A stretch of 36,203 nucleotides of DNA from Anaerolineae bacterium (GTDB lineage Bacteria; Chloroflexota; Anaerolineae; Epilineales; JAHCIE01). Shown here one piece after another: positions 1-6,482 of this stretch. A model generated the notes under the pieces. It had not been told where the DNA came from. It saw only the letters and a program-made list of their open reading frames with translations, and made no database searches. Position 1 is the stretch's first letter. Every line of letters starts with the position of its first letter. The stretch spans positions 1-36,203 of the forward strand of contig JAHCIP010000021.1 in NCBI GenBank assembly GCA_026129165.1. The letters are read 5' to 3'. Both the position numbers and the translations under genes were made by a program.

Positions 1-555
1 GCGCGCCAGCCCCACCCCCACCACCAGCGCGATGGCGACAGCGGCCAGGCTCGCCCCCAGCAGGGCCAGGTTGAGGCGCGGGAGGTAGGCCGTTTCCTCC
101 GGCAGGAGGCCAGGTGGGTCGGGTCGGGTCAGGATGACGCCGACCACCGCATCCCCCACCCGCACCGGCTCACCCTCGGCGGCGGCCGGCGGAGGGAGGC
201 GTTGACCAGGTGGGAACTGCGGCGGCAGGGGGACGATGACCACGCCCTGCGCATCCAGCACGGCAAAAATGTCGCGGCGTTGGCCGGGCGGCGGCGGGCG
301 GTTGCCTCGGTTCGGACCGTCAGGGGGCGGCTTCCAGCCCCGATCGGTCAGGTAGGGCATCACGCCGTTCCAACTGCCGTTGGCCTGGTAATAAGCCGCC
401 AGCACTTGCTGGAACTCACCGCGTTGCTGTTCGACGACGAGACGGCGCAGTTGGTCGGCGTTGGTGAGGCGGAGGAACAGAGCGACGAGCATGGCCGCCG
501 TGGCGGCGACCAGCAGGAAGGCGAGGGTCAGCTTCCAGGTCAGCGAGCGCGACAT
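1..555 (-). CDS. Sensor histidine kinase, N-terminal part (cut by window edge)
   Basis: The frame reads MSRSLTWKLTLAFLLVAATA from 555 and stays open to base 1 (185 residues). It shows a first membrane segment (about residues 7-28), a Pro-rich extracytoplasmic sensor region (about 29-160) with a PPPPGQRR stretch, and a second membrane segment beginning near residue 165. HAMP, HisKA and ATPase domains would lie outside the window. The start codon is 3 bases after the stop of the OmpR-type regulator, so the two are surely co-transcribed and probably translationally coupled. This is the usual layout of a BaeS-type kinase placed after its regulator. The kinase function is inferred from topology and context, because no catalytic motif is visible here. 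The signal sensed is unknown. Confidence 0.8.
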   Translation of the reverse strand, partial: MSRSLTWKLTLAFLLVAATAAMLVALFLRLTNADQLRRLVVEQQRGEFQQVLAAYYQANGSWNGVMPYLTDRGWKPPPDGPNRGNRPPPPGQRRDIFAVLDAQGVVIVPLPPQFPPGQRLPPPAAAEGEPVRVGDAVVGVILTRPDPPGLLPEETAYLPRLNLALLGASLAAVAIALVVGVGLAR

Positions 556-558
556 CGG

Positions 559-1251
559 CTAGCGCTCCGGCTTGCGCAGGCGATAGCCGACGCCAAAGAC
601 CGTCTCGATGTGCTGAGGCGCGGCCGGGTTCGGCTCCAGCTTGGTGCGCAGGTTGCGGATGTGGACGTTGAGGGTCCGCTCCAGCCCGGTAAACCCGTCG
701 TCCACCAGCCGATCTACCAGCTGCTCGCGGGTAAACACCTGGCCGGGCGACCGCATGAAGATGGCGAGCAGGTTGAACTCAGTCGGCGTGAGGTTGACCG
801 GCTCGCCCTGTAGGGTGACGGTGTGGGTGGTCTCGTCCAGCGCCAGGTCGCCCACGCGCACCGCTTTCGACGGCCCGGCCTCGGCCCCCGTCCGTCGTAG
901 GACGGCGCGGATGCGTGCCAGGAGTTCGCGCATGCGGAAGGGCTTGACGACGTAGTCGTCGGCCCCCCATTCTAGCCCCAGGACGGCATCCGTCTCCTCC
1001 TCGCGGGCGGTGATGATGATGACGGGCGTGGCCTGCTCGCGGCGGTACGCCTGCAAGAACTGATAGCCGTCCATCTCCGGCATCATCAGGTCGAGCAGTA
1101 TCAGGTCGGGGCGTTCGTGGCGGGCCACATAGAGCGCCTCGCGGCCATTGGCCGCCACGACGACGCGCAGCCCTTGCTCCGTCAGATACTCCTGGAGCAA
1201 CTGGCGCACGTTGGCCTTGTCATCCACCACCAGAATCGTTGAGGCAAGCAT
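559..1251 (-). CDS. OmpR/PhoB-family response regulator
   Basis: A DNA-binding regulator of 230 residues, the normal length for the family. The receiver domain occupies about residues 5-118, with acidic residues D10-D11, the phospho-acceptor D54 in ILLDLMMPEMDG, T81 and K103 in VVKPF. The C-terminal winged helix (about 130-228) contains the typical stretches LTPTEFNLL and VDVHIRNLR-like recognition (here LNVHIRNLRTKL), ending in VFGVGYRL. It is transcribed with the kinase downstream (3-base gap), which presumably phosphorylates it. A TATAAT sequence lies only 7 bases before the start codon, so the message may be leaderless or nearly so. The target genes cannot be told from the sequence. Confidence 0.95.
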   Translation of the reverse strand: MLASTILVVDDKANVRQLLQEYLTEQGLRVVVAANGREALYVARHERPDLILLDLMMPEMDGYQFLQAYRREQATPVIIITAREEETDAVLGLEWGADDYVVKPFRMRELLARIRAVLRRTGAEAGPSKAVRVGDLALDETTHTVTLQGEPVNLTPTEFNLLAIFMRSPGQVFTREQLVDRLVDDGFTGLERTLNVHIRNLRTKLEPNPAAPQHIETVFGVGYRLRKPER

Positions 1252-1258
1252 GCCTCGT

Positions 1259-1287
1259 ATTATACTGGACGAGGTTTAGAAAGGGTA
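1259..1287 (-). promoter_or_regulatory. Possible promoter of the two-component operon
   Basis: On the minus strand a perfect TATAAT (1259-1264) lies 7 bases before the regulator's ATG. The matching -35 region is weak (about 1282-1288, TTACCC-like). Transcription would start at or next to the A of the ATG, and no good ribosome-binding site precedes it. Confidence 0.4.
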
Positions 1288-1341
1288 AGGCCGGGGTTCA
1301 GAAGTGGTTTAGACGGGCGGCCAGCCTGTCCAGGTACAGAC

Positions 1342-1379
1342 CGTAGGGCGGCCACCTGTTTTGAGGTAGCCGCCCTACG
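1342..1379. repeat. Intergenic palindrome with GTAGGG ends
   Basis: Arms CGTAGGGCGGC (1342-1352) and GCCGCCCTACG (1369-1379) pair perfectly. The stem continues after one mismatch (ACC/GGT), leaving the loop TGTTTTGA. No gene ends here on the plus strand and there is no T-tract, so it is not a clear terminator. Its GTAGGG...CCCTAC ends resemble the hairpins at 24104-24133 and 30201-30337, which suggests a dispersed REP-like element. The rest of 1252-1527 shows no gene on either strand that I can support. Confidence 0.55.
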
Positions 1380-1488
1380 TGTTTCGAGGTAATCGTCTCC
1401 CACGCCTAGAGGAGGTAAAAATCCGCATAATGAATGATACATCGCGCGGCGAAACCGGCTACACTAAGAGGTAAGCGTCGTGCGACCG

Positions 1489-1507
1489 ACAGGGCGCCCT
1501 GTATACT
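1489..1507 (+). promoter_or_regulatory. -10 box with adjacent 14-bp palindrome (possible operator)
   Basis: The perfect palindrome ACAGGGC/GCCCTGT (1489-1502) abuts TATACT (1502-1507), 20 bases before the start of the small zinc protein. No good -35 is present (TGCGAC at 1481 is 15 bases from the -10). A dimeric regulator could occupy the palindrome and block the promoter. This is inference only. Confidence 0.35.
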
Positions 1508-1527
1508 CTTGACAACCGAGGTGTCCC

Positions 1528-1719
1528 ATGGCTCACCCAGTTCGTGACCGTTCTGGCTTCCCGTATATTCCACCCCGCCCGCGCTGTCAGGTCTGCCATG
1601 ACGCGCCGGTGGATCTCTATCTCGACGGCCAGGCTCTGTGCGCGCGCTGCTGTGTGCAAATTCTGCGTCATGAACCGCCCCCGCCGCACGTCGCTTCGAC
1701 AACCTCTCTCGAACGGTAA
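1528..1719 (+). CDS. Small CxxC-CxxC zinc-binding protein (63 residues)
   Basis: The frame encodes 63 residues with the pattern C20-x2-C23 ... C39-x2-C42 (CQVC and CARC), spaced as in a treble-clef or zinc-ribbon fold. It begins MAHPVRDRSGFPYIPPRPRC. The start at 1528 has a GAGGTG ribosome-binding site 4 bases upstream and a TATACT box at 1502. A strong hairpin (1767-1798) follows the stop codon. I do not recognise a named family. The zinc ligands, the signals around it and the terminator support a real gene, but some longer shadow frames overlap it, so certainty is moderate. A role as a small nucleic-acid-binding or adaptor protein is possible but not shown. Confidence 0.55.
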   Translation: MAHPVRDRSGFPYIPPRPRCQVCHDAPVDLYLDGQALCARCCVQILRHEPPPPHVASTTSLER

Positions 1720-1766
1720 GGCAGCCTGACCTCCGTCTGCTCAGCGCCGCCCACCGCTCGCTCAAC

Positions 1767-1798
1767 CGCCCTCCGTTTTCACCGTAAAACGGGGGGCG
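1767..1798. terminator. Strong hairpin, probable terminator
   Basis: Arms 1767-1779 and 1786-1798 form a 13-base-pair stem (one G-T pair) with the loop CACCGT. The inner part of the stem is TTTT/AAAA and the outer part is G+C. A short T-containing run (GTTTGT) follows on the plus strand. It separates the small zinc gene from tilS. Confidence 0.5.
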
Positions 1799-1841
1799 CG
1801 CGTTTGTCCCTCCCTATTCCCCTCATGGCGGCCGAGTCGTG

Positions 1842-1847
1842 TATAAT
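1842..1847 (+). promoter_or_regulatory. -10 box for tilS
   Basis: A perfect TATAAT lies 15 bases before the tilS ATG (1863), with a GGAG ribosome-binding site (1854-1857) in between. The predicted leader is under 10 bases. I see no good -35. Confidence 0.45.
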
Positions 1848-1862
1848 CTCCCTGGAGCACTT

Positions 1863-3425
1863 ATGCGCGATCTGGTTGAACACACACGGGCCGCCCTCGC
1901 GGCGGATGATCTCCTCGAGCGGGGCGATACCGTCATCGTCGGTGTCTCCGGCGGGGTCGACTCGGTCGCCCTGCTCGATGTGCTGGCCCGCCTGGCCGAG
2001 CCGCTGCGCCTGACCGTCCACGTCGCTCACCTGGACCACCGCCTCCGCCCGGACAGCGCCGAGGACGCCTCATTCGTGGCCGACTTGGCGGCGCGGCTGG
2101 GTGTGTCGGCCACGCTGGGGCAGGCCGACGTGGCGGGCTATTCCGAGGCGGCGGGGCTGTCCGTCGAAGAGGCGGCCCGTCACCTGCGTTATGCCTTCCT
2201 GGGGGCGGTCGCTCGGCAACAGGCTGCGCGGCGCGTAGCCGTGGCGCATCACCTCCAGGACCAGGCCGAGACAGTACTGCTGAACCTGCTGCGCGGGGCG
2301 GGGCTGGCCGGGCTGCGGGGCATGACGCCGCTGGCTCCCTTGCCCCCCGCGCCCGACGAGGTATGGACGGGCGGCTGGCTCAGCGGCGGGGCGCTGCCAG
2401 ATCAGCCGCCGACGGCGAAAACGAAGCGGTCCCAGAGTGTCGCGCTGGTGCGGCCCTTGCTCCAGCTTCCTAAGGCGGACATCCTGGCCTACGTGGCCGA
2501 GCGCGGGCTGCCCTTCCGCGAGGATTCCTCCAACCGCGACCCGCGCTTCACCCGCAACCGCCTCCGCCACGAACTGCTGCCGCTGCTGGCGACATACAAC
2601 CCGGCCATTGTGGAGAGCCTGGGGCGGATGGCGCGGCGGCTGGCCGACGACCTGGCCTATCTCGAAGAGCAGGCCGACGAGCTGTGGCCGCACACCGTGC
2701 GGGCGGTGGCCGATGGGCTGGAGCTAGACCTGAACATGCTCACTCAGCAGCCGCCCGCCATCCAGCGTCAACTGGTGCGCCTGGCCGTGGACAGTCTGCG
2801 GGGACTGCGCGACGTGTCGGCCGAGCATATCGAGTCGGTGGTCCAACTGGCGAACGCGGGGGAGACGGGCGAACGGCGCTCGCTGCCCGGCCTGACCGCC
2901 CGCCGAGGCTACCGCTCTCTCTTTATCGGCCCCGGCGACCGCCCTATCCCGGAGTGGCCGCTGGTGGGGGAGGCTGAAAAGGTGGCTGTCCAGCTTCCAG
3001 GGCTGACCCCCCTGCCCGGCAGCCGATGGGCCTTGCGCGTCGAAGCCGTCCCGGCCGAGGAACTGCCCGACGTGGTGCAGACGGCGCGGCGGCTGGCCCG
3101 CCAGCGGCGCGGGATGGAGACGAGCGAGGTTCCCGAACTGGCGGCGGTCATAGACGCGCGGGTTGCCCAGGGTGGGCTGTGGGTACGGCCTCGCCAGCGC
3201 GGCGAGAGCTTCCAACCCCTCGGTCTGCGCGGACGCAGCCGCACCCTGCATGAGTATATGATTGACGCCCAGATTCCCAACGACGTCCGCGACCGCGTGC
3301 CGCTGGTGGTCAACGCCGAGCAGGTGGTCTGGGTCGGCGGCTTCCGCCTGGACCATCGGGCGCGGGTCACCCCAGAGACAAGCGCCGCCTGGCGGCTCAC
3401 ATGGGTCCGCCACGCGGCGGGCTAG
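1863..3425 (+). CDS. tilS: tRNA(Ile)-lysidine synthase TilS
   Basis: TilS attaches lysine to C34 of the AUA-reading tRNA-Ile in the cytoplasm, using ATP, so that the tRNA reads AUA rather than AUG. The 520-residue protein has the N-type ATP-pyrophosphatase P-loop SGGVDS (29-34), the adjoining motif HHLQDQAET (129-137), FREDSSNRDPRFTRNRLRH in the tRNA-binding middle region, and a C-terminal TilS substrate-binding domain ending near RLTWVRHA. A Pro-rich insertion (about 165-195) lies before RPLL. The ATG at 1863 is chosen over an in-frame ATG at 1839 because GGAG precedes it and the upstream one would overlap the TATAAT. The stop TAG shares a CTAG with the stop of the convergent DUF2283 gene. 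An essential housekeeping gene; no sign of damage. Confidence 0.95.
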   Translation: MRDLVEHTRAALAADDLLERGDTVIVGVSGGVDSVALLDVLARLAEPLRLTVHVAHLDHRLRPDSAEDASFVADLAARLGVSATLGQADVAGYSEAAGLSVEEAARHLRYAFLGAVARQQAARRVAVAHHLQDQAETVLLNLLRGAGLAGLRGMTPLAPLPPAPDEVWTGGWLSGGALPDQPPTAKTKRSQSVALVRPLLQLPKADILAYVAERGLPFREDSSNRDPRFTRNRLRHELLPLLATYNPAIVESLGRMARRLADDLAYLEEQADELWPHTVRAVADGLELDLNMLTQQPPAIQRQLVRLAVDSLRGLRDVSAEHIESVVQLANAGETGERRSLPGLTARRGYRSLFIGPGDRPIPEWPLVGEAEKVAVQLPGLTPLPGSRWALRVEAVPAEELPDVVQTARRLARQRRGMETSEVPELAAVIDARVAQGGLWVRPRQRGESFQPLGLRGRSRTLHEYMIDAQIPNDVRDRVPLVVNAEQVVWVGGFRLDHRARVTPETSAAWRLTWVRHAAG

Positions 3426-3820
3426 GCGGCGACAGGCAAGAGGTGTTTCAGGTCGGGGGGGACGTAGGCGACGTGAACGATGGGAAGGGGAGACGTGGGG
3501 AGCAACTCTACGGAGGAGAGGCTTAGCCAGGTCGAAACGGGCGGGTGAGTCAGGATGGTGAGGACGAGACTGCGCTCCGAGGCGGGGAGAGGGTCCAGGC
3601 CGTGCAAGGGGAAACTCAGGCTTCCAAAGGGGCCAGGCTGAATCATGACCGAGTAATCCAGCAGGGTCAGACTGACCGGCTGCTCGGTTGTACGGTCAAT
3701 GCTGAGTAGGATGTTGTCGGTGAGTTCGACTGTCCAGGCCGGACGCCGTGGGCCGAAATCCACCTCCAACACATCGGCTTCCGTGTCGTAATCGTAGTTT
3801 CGGATCATACCTGTTGCCAT
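3422..3820 (-). CDS. DUF2283-like protein, possible antitoxin
   Basis: A 132-residue protein whose start contains the DUF2283 signature: IRNYDYDTEADVLEVDFG, i.e. Y-D-x-E-A-D-V-L followed by a beta strand. DUF2283 proteins are small and are frequently found beside toxin-like genes, where they are thought to act as antitoxins. Here the gene lies 4 bases after the stop of such a candidate. The C-terminal half (about 75-132) is longer than in minimal DUF2283 proteins, and I do not recognise it. The ATG at 3820 is chosen because GGAG lies upstream and the signature begins right after it. ATGs at 3859 and 3838 overlap the upstream gene and lack a ribosome-binding site. Its 3' end overlaps the tilS stop codon by 3 bases in CTAG. 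Confidence 0.7.
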   Translation of the reverse strand: MATGMIRNYDYDTEADVLEVDFGPRRPAWTVELTDNILLSIDRTTEQPVSLTLLDYSVMIQPGPFGSLSFPLHGLDPLPASERSLVLTILTHPPVSTWLSLSSVELLPTSPLPIVHVAYVPPDLKHLLPVAA

Positions 3821-3824
3821 TAGT

Positions 3825-4145
3825 TCACTTGTCTCCATAGATGAATACGGCCCAAACATTCGTCACGTAATTGTTGGGGACGGTGCGTCCCATCTGATCC
3901 AGGCGTTCCCCAAATAAGACAATGACGACAAGATGATTGAACTCGGGTCGTAGGGCATCCCAGGCCGCATAGTATTTGTACTTACGAGGATTGAGCGGGT
4001 CCTGATGCCGACGGCCACGCCGAATGGTCGCTAAAACATCGTCCAGATACGGGGCCAGCCAGGGACGCTTTTCAAGCGCATGCTGCCAACGCTCCGACGT
4101 CATGTAAATCGGTCGCCCATCGCGGTCATGGACTTCCCAGGTCAT
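3825..4145 (-). CDS. Possible barnase/EndoU/RelE-like toxin of a TA-type pair
   Basis: A 106-residue protein: IYMTSERWQHALEKRPWL, then YLDDVLATIRRGRR, then KYKYYAAW, then FNHLVVIVLFG. This pattern of an early W-x2-H helix, a helix with basic residues, a Y/K-rich strand and a hydrophobic strand matches my recollection of small phage- and TA-associated barnase/EndoU/ColicinE5/RelE-like nuclease domains. The assignment is tentative, and catalytic residues cannot be named with confidence. It is followed 4 bases later by a DUF2283 protein. This toxin-first order is less usual than antitoxin-first. A good promoter (4155-4183) ends 9 bases before the ATG, so the leader is almost absent. Confidence 0.6.
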   Translation of the reverse strand: MTWEVHDRDGRPIYMTSERWQHALEKRPWLAPYLDDVLATIRRGRRHQDPLNPRKYKYYAAWDALRPEFNHLVVIVLFGERLDQMGRTVPNNYVTNVWAVFIYGDK

Positions 4146-4154
4146 AATGTGGAC

Positions 4155-4183
4155 ATAGTAGCATAACTTCGGCCGAGCGTCAA
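4155..4183 (-). promoter_or_regulatory. Promoter of the TA-like pair
   Basis: Minus strand TTGACG (4178-4183), a 17-base spacer and TACTAT (4155-4160). The ATG at 4145 is 9 bases past the -10 box, giving a leader of about two or three bases. Confidence 0.6.
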
Positions 4184-4191
4184 GGGTTTTG

Positions 4192-4220
4192 TTGGCTGCT
4201 CTCTATCGTCGTGCTATAGT
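4192..4220 (+). promoter_or_regulatory. Promoter of the EamA gene
   Basis: TTGGCT (4192-4197), a 17-base spacer and TATAGT (4215-4220), followed directly by the AGGAGG ribosome-binding site at 4223-4228. It is back to back with the TA promoter. Confidence 0.5.
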
Positions 4221-4232
4221 TTAGGAGGATCT

Positions 4233-5153
4233 TTGATTCGGGAAGCGACGTTAAGCCGCGCGGCGGCGGGGCGGTCGCGGGGCTACGCGCTGGCCTTCAT
4301 TGGCACGGGCATCTGGTCCACGACTGGACCGATGATCGCCTTTCTGCTGGCCTCGTCCAGCCTCGCGCCGCTGGCCCTGGCGAGCTGGCGCGACCTGCTC
4401 GCCGCCCTCATCCTCGGCCTGGCCCTCGCCTGGCGCGCGCCGTATCGGCTGGGTCTGGCGCGGCGACACTGGCCCTTTATCCTGGCCTACGGGCTGGCCC
4501 TGGCCGCCATGAATGCCGCCTGGACCCTGTCCGTCGCCCGCAACGGCGCGGCGGTCAGCACCGTCCTGGTCTACACCTCGCCCGCCTTCGTCGCCCTGGC
4601 CTCGCGCTGGCTGTTTGGCGAGACGCTCAACCGCGTCGTCATCGTCGCCCTGCTGCTGAGCCTGCTCGGCGTGACGCTGGTGGCCGGGCTGTATGACGCC
4701 GCGCTCCTGGCGCGTGACCCGTTCGGCACGCTCGTCGGCATCGGGTCGGGCGGGCTGTTCGCCATCTATAGCGTATTTGGGAAGGCGTCGGCGCGGCGCG
4801 GCCTCCACGCCACGACGGTCATGCTCTACACCTTCGCCCTGGCCGGGCTATTGCTGTTCCTGGTCCAGGGGACGCCCCGCTTGCCCGCCATCACGCCAGC
4901 GACGTGGCTGGGGCTGCTCGTCCTGGCTGGCGGGCCGACGCTGGGCGGCTATGGGTTGTACACGGCGAGCCTGGCCTACCTGCCGGGCGCGACGGCCAGC
5001 CTGATTACGACCCTCGAACCCGCCCTGACGGCCCTGCTGGCCTCGCTGCTGCTGGGTGAGACCCTGACGCCGATCCAACTGCTCGGCGGCGCCTTGATTG
5101 TGAGCGGCGTGATGGCCCTCAGCGTAGGAAGTGGTCGTGTTTCAGACGGGTGA
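4233..5153 (+). CDS. EamA/DMT-family membrane transporter
   Basis: A 306-residue inner-membrane protein with about ten hydrophobic segments in two repeated EamA units (roughly residues 18-145 and 160-297). The second unit carries the usual conserved stretch ATASLITTLEPALTALLASLLLGE, and the first carries VYTSPAFVALASRWLFGE. Members export amino acids, nucleosides or other metabolites, and the substrate cannot be read from the sequence. The start is TTG at 4233: a perfect AGGAGG lies 4 bases upstream and no ATG fits. It is followed after 62 bases by rlmI, with a CCCCC/GGGGG hairpin near 5165-5182 between them. The two may be co-transcribed. A second EamA protein is at 12016-12927. Confidence 0.9.
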   Translation: MIREATLSRAAAGRSRGYALAFIGTGIWSTTGPMIAFLLASSSLAPLALASWRDLLAALILGLALAWRAPYRLGLARRHWPFILAYGLALAAMNAAWTLSVARNGAAVSTVLVYTSPAFVALASRWLFGETLNRVVIVALLLSLLGVTLVAGLYDAALLARDPFGTLVGIGSGGLFAIYSVFGKASARRGLHATTVMLYTFALAGLLLFLVQGTPRLPAITPATWLGLLVLAGGPTLGGYGLYTASLAYLPGATASLITTLEPALTALLASLLLGETLTPIQLLGGALIVSGVMALSVGSGRVSDG

Positions 5154-5215
5154 CCCCCCTCCTGTCCCCCCGCAAGCGGGGGATGGGGAGTAATCAGCGT
5201 AGGAAACAAGTCGGC

Positions 5216-6403
5216 ATGAAATATCCGCGTGTGCTCCTCAAACCCGGCAAGGAGAAACCCGTCCGCAACGCCCATCCCTGGGTGTTCTCCGGCGCGATTG
5301 CTCGCGTGGAGGGGCAGCCGAGGGATGGCGACGTGGTGGACGTGGCCGACGCGGGCGGCGCTTTTCTGGCGCGCGGCTTCTACAACCGCCAGTCGCAGTT
5401 GACGGTGCGCCTGTTCGCGTGGGACGAGGACGAGACGCTGGACGGCCGCTGGCTGCGCGAGCGTATCGCCCAGGCGCTGGCCTGGCGGCAGCGGTGTACT
5501 CCGCCGGACACGAACGCTTACCGCGTCGTCTTCTCTGAGGCGGATGGGGTGCCCGGCCTGATTGTGGATCGCTATACCGACGTGCTGACGGTCCAACTAT
5601 CCACGTTGGGCCTGGAACGGCGTAAGGCTGAGGTGGTCGAGGCGCTGGTGGACGTGCTCCAGCCGAGGGCCATTGTCGAACGGGCCGACGCCGAGTCGCG
5701 CGAGCGCGAGGGCCTGACGGCCAGCCAGGGACCGCTGTGGGGCAAGCCGCCAGCCGAGATTGAGATGGTCGAGGCGGGGCTGCGCTTCGTGGTGGACCTG
5801 CGCGGCGGGCAGAAGACGGGCTTCTACCTGGACCAGCGCGTCAACCGGGCGCGGGTGGCCGCCTACTGCCAGGGGGCGCGCGTCCTCAACGCCTTCGCCT
5901 ACACCGGCGCGTTCGCCGTCTACGCGGCGCGGGCCGGGGCGGAGCAGGTGGTCAACGTAGACACCTCGGCCGAGGCGCTGGCCCTGGCCGAGCGCCACAT
6001 GACCCTCAACGGCTTCGACCGCCCCCAGGACGAGTACATCGTGGGCGATGTCTTCCAGGTCTTGCGCGCCTACCGCGACCGGGGCGAAGCATTCGACGTG
6101 ATCATCCTGGACCCGCCCAAGTTCGCCCACTCGGCAGGTCAGGTAGAACGGGCGACGCGCGGCTATAAAGACATCAACCTCCAGGCGCTGCGCCTGCTGC
6201 GGCCCGAAGGGATGCTCGCCACATTCTCGTGTTCCGGGCTGATTAGCGCCGATCTGTTCCAGAAGGTCCTATTTGGGGCCAGCGTGGATGCCCGTCGGCC
6301 GGCCCAGATTGTCGAGCGGCTGACCCAGGCGCCCGACCACCCGGTGCGGCTGAGTTTTCCGGAGAGCGAATATCTCAAGGGCCTGGTGTGCCGCGTGCTA
6401 TGA
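5216..6403 (+). CDS. rlmI: 23S rRNA (cytosine-5)-methyltransferase, RlmI family
   Basis: A SAM-dependent methyltransferase that modifies a cytosine of 23S rRNA (C1962 in E. coli numbering). The 395-residue protein starts with a PUA domain (KYPRVLLKPGKEKPVRNAHPW..., about 1-75), then a central domain, then the Rossmann methyltransferase core. That core has KTGFYLDQR (200-208), the SAM loop VLNAFAYTGAFAVYA (223-237), DTSAEAL (acidic residue for SAM ribose), the catalytic loop DPPKF (299-303), and FSCSG (337-341) with the conserved cysteine. Length and motifs match E. coli RlmI throughout. A longer frame starts at GTG 5150, but homologues begin at MKYPRV, and AGGA precedes it at 5201. It sits downstream of EamA on the same strand. 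Confidence 0.93.
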   Translation: MKYPRVLLKPGKEKPVRNAHPWVFSGAIARVEGQPRDGDVVDVADAGGAFLARGFYNRQSQLTVRLFAWDEDETLDGRWLRERIAQALAWRQRCTPPDTNAYRVVFSEADGVPGLIVDRYTDVLTVQLSTLGLERRKAEVVEALVDVLQPRAIVERADAESREREGLTASQGPLWGKPPAEIEMVEAGLRFVVDLRGGQKTGFYLDQRVNRARVAAYCQGARVLNAFAYTGAFAVYAARAGAEQVVNVDTSAEALALAERHMTLNGFDRPQDEYIVGDVFQVLRAYRDRGEAFDVIILDPPKFAHSAGQVERATRGYKDINLQALRLLRPEGMLATFSCSGLISADLFQKVLFGASVDARRPAQIVERLTQAPDHPVRLSFPESEYLKGLVCRVL

Positions 6404-6413
6404 AATCTACGAT

Positions 6414-6447
6414 AACCTCCCGAAGGTTTCTGAACCTTCGGGAGGTT
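6414..6447. repeat. Perfect 15-bp intergenic palindrome
   Basis: AACCTCCCGAAGGTT (6414-6428) and its exact complement (6433-6447) flank the loop TCTG, 10 bases after the rlmI stop and 35 before the CPBP gene. Each arm itself contains partly palindromic AACCT..AGGTT. There is no T-tract, so it may stabilise mRNA ends or be a REP-like element rather than a classical terminator. Confidence 0.65.
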
Positions 6448-6482
6448 GAACCGATGCTTCATTCTGACAGGACAAACACCCT

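Noticed and set aside
2724..3413. Long minus-strand frames within tilS
   Set aside because: Shadow frames of a well-supported gene.
5597..6130. Minus-strand open frame in rlmI
   Set aside because: The plus-strand frame matches RlmI over its full length.
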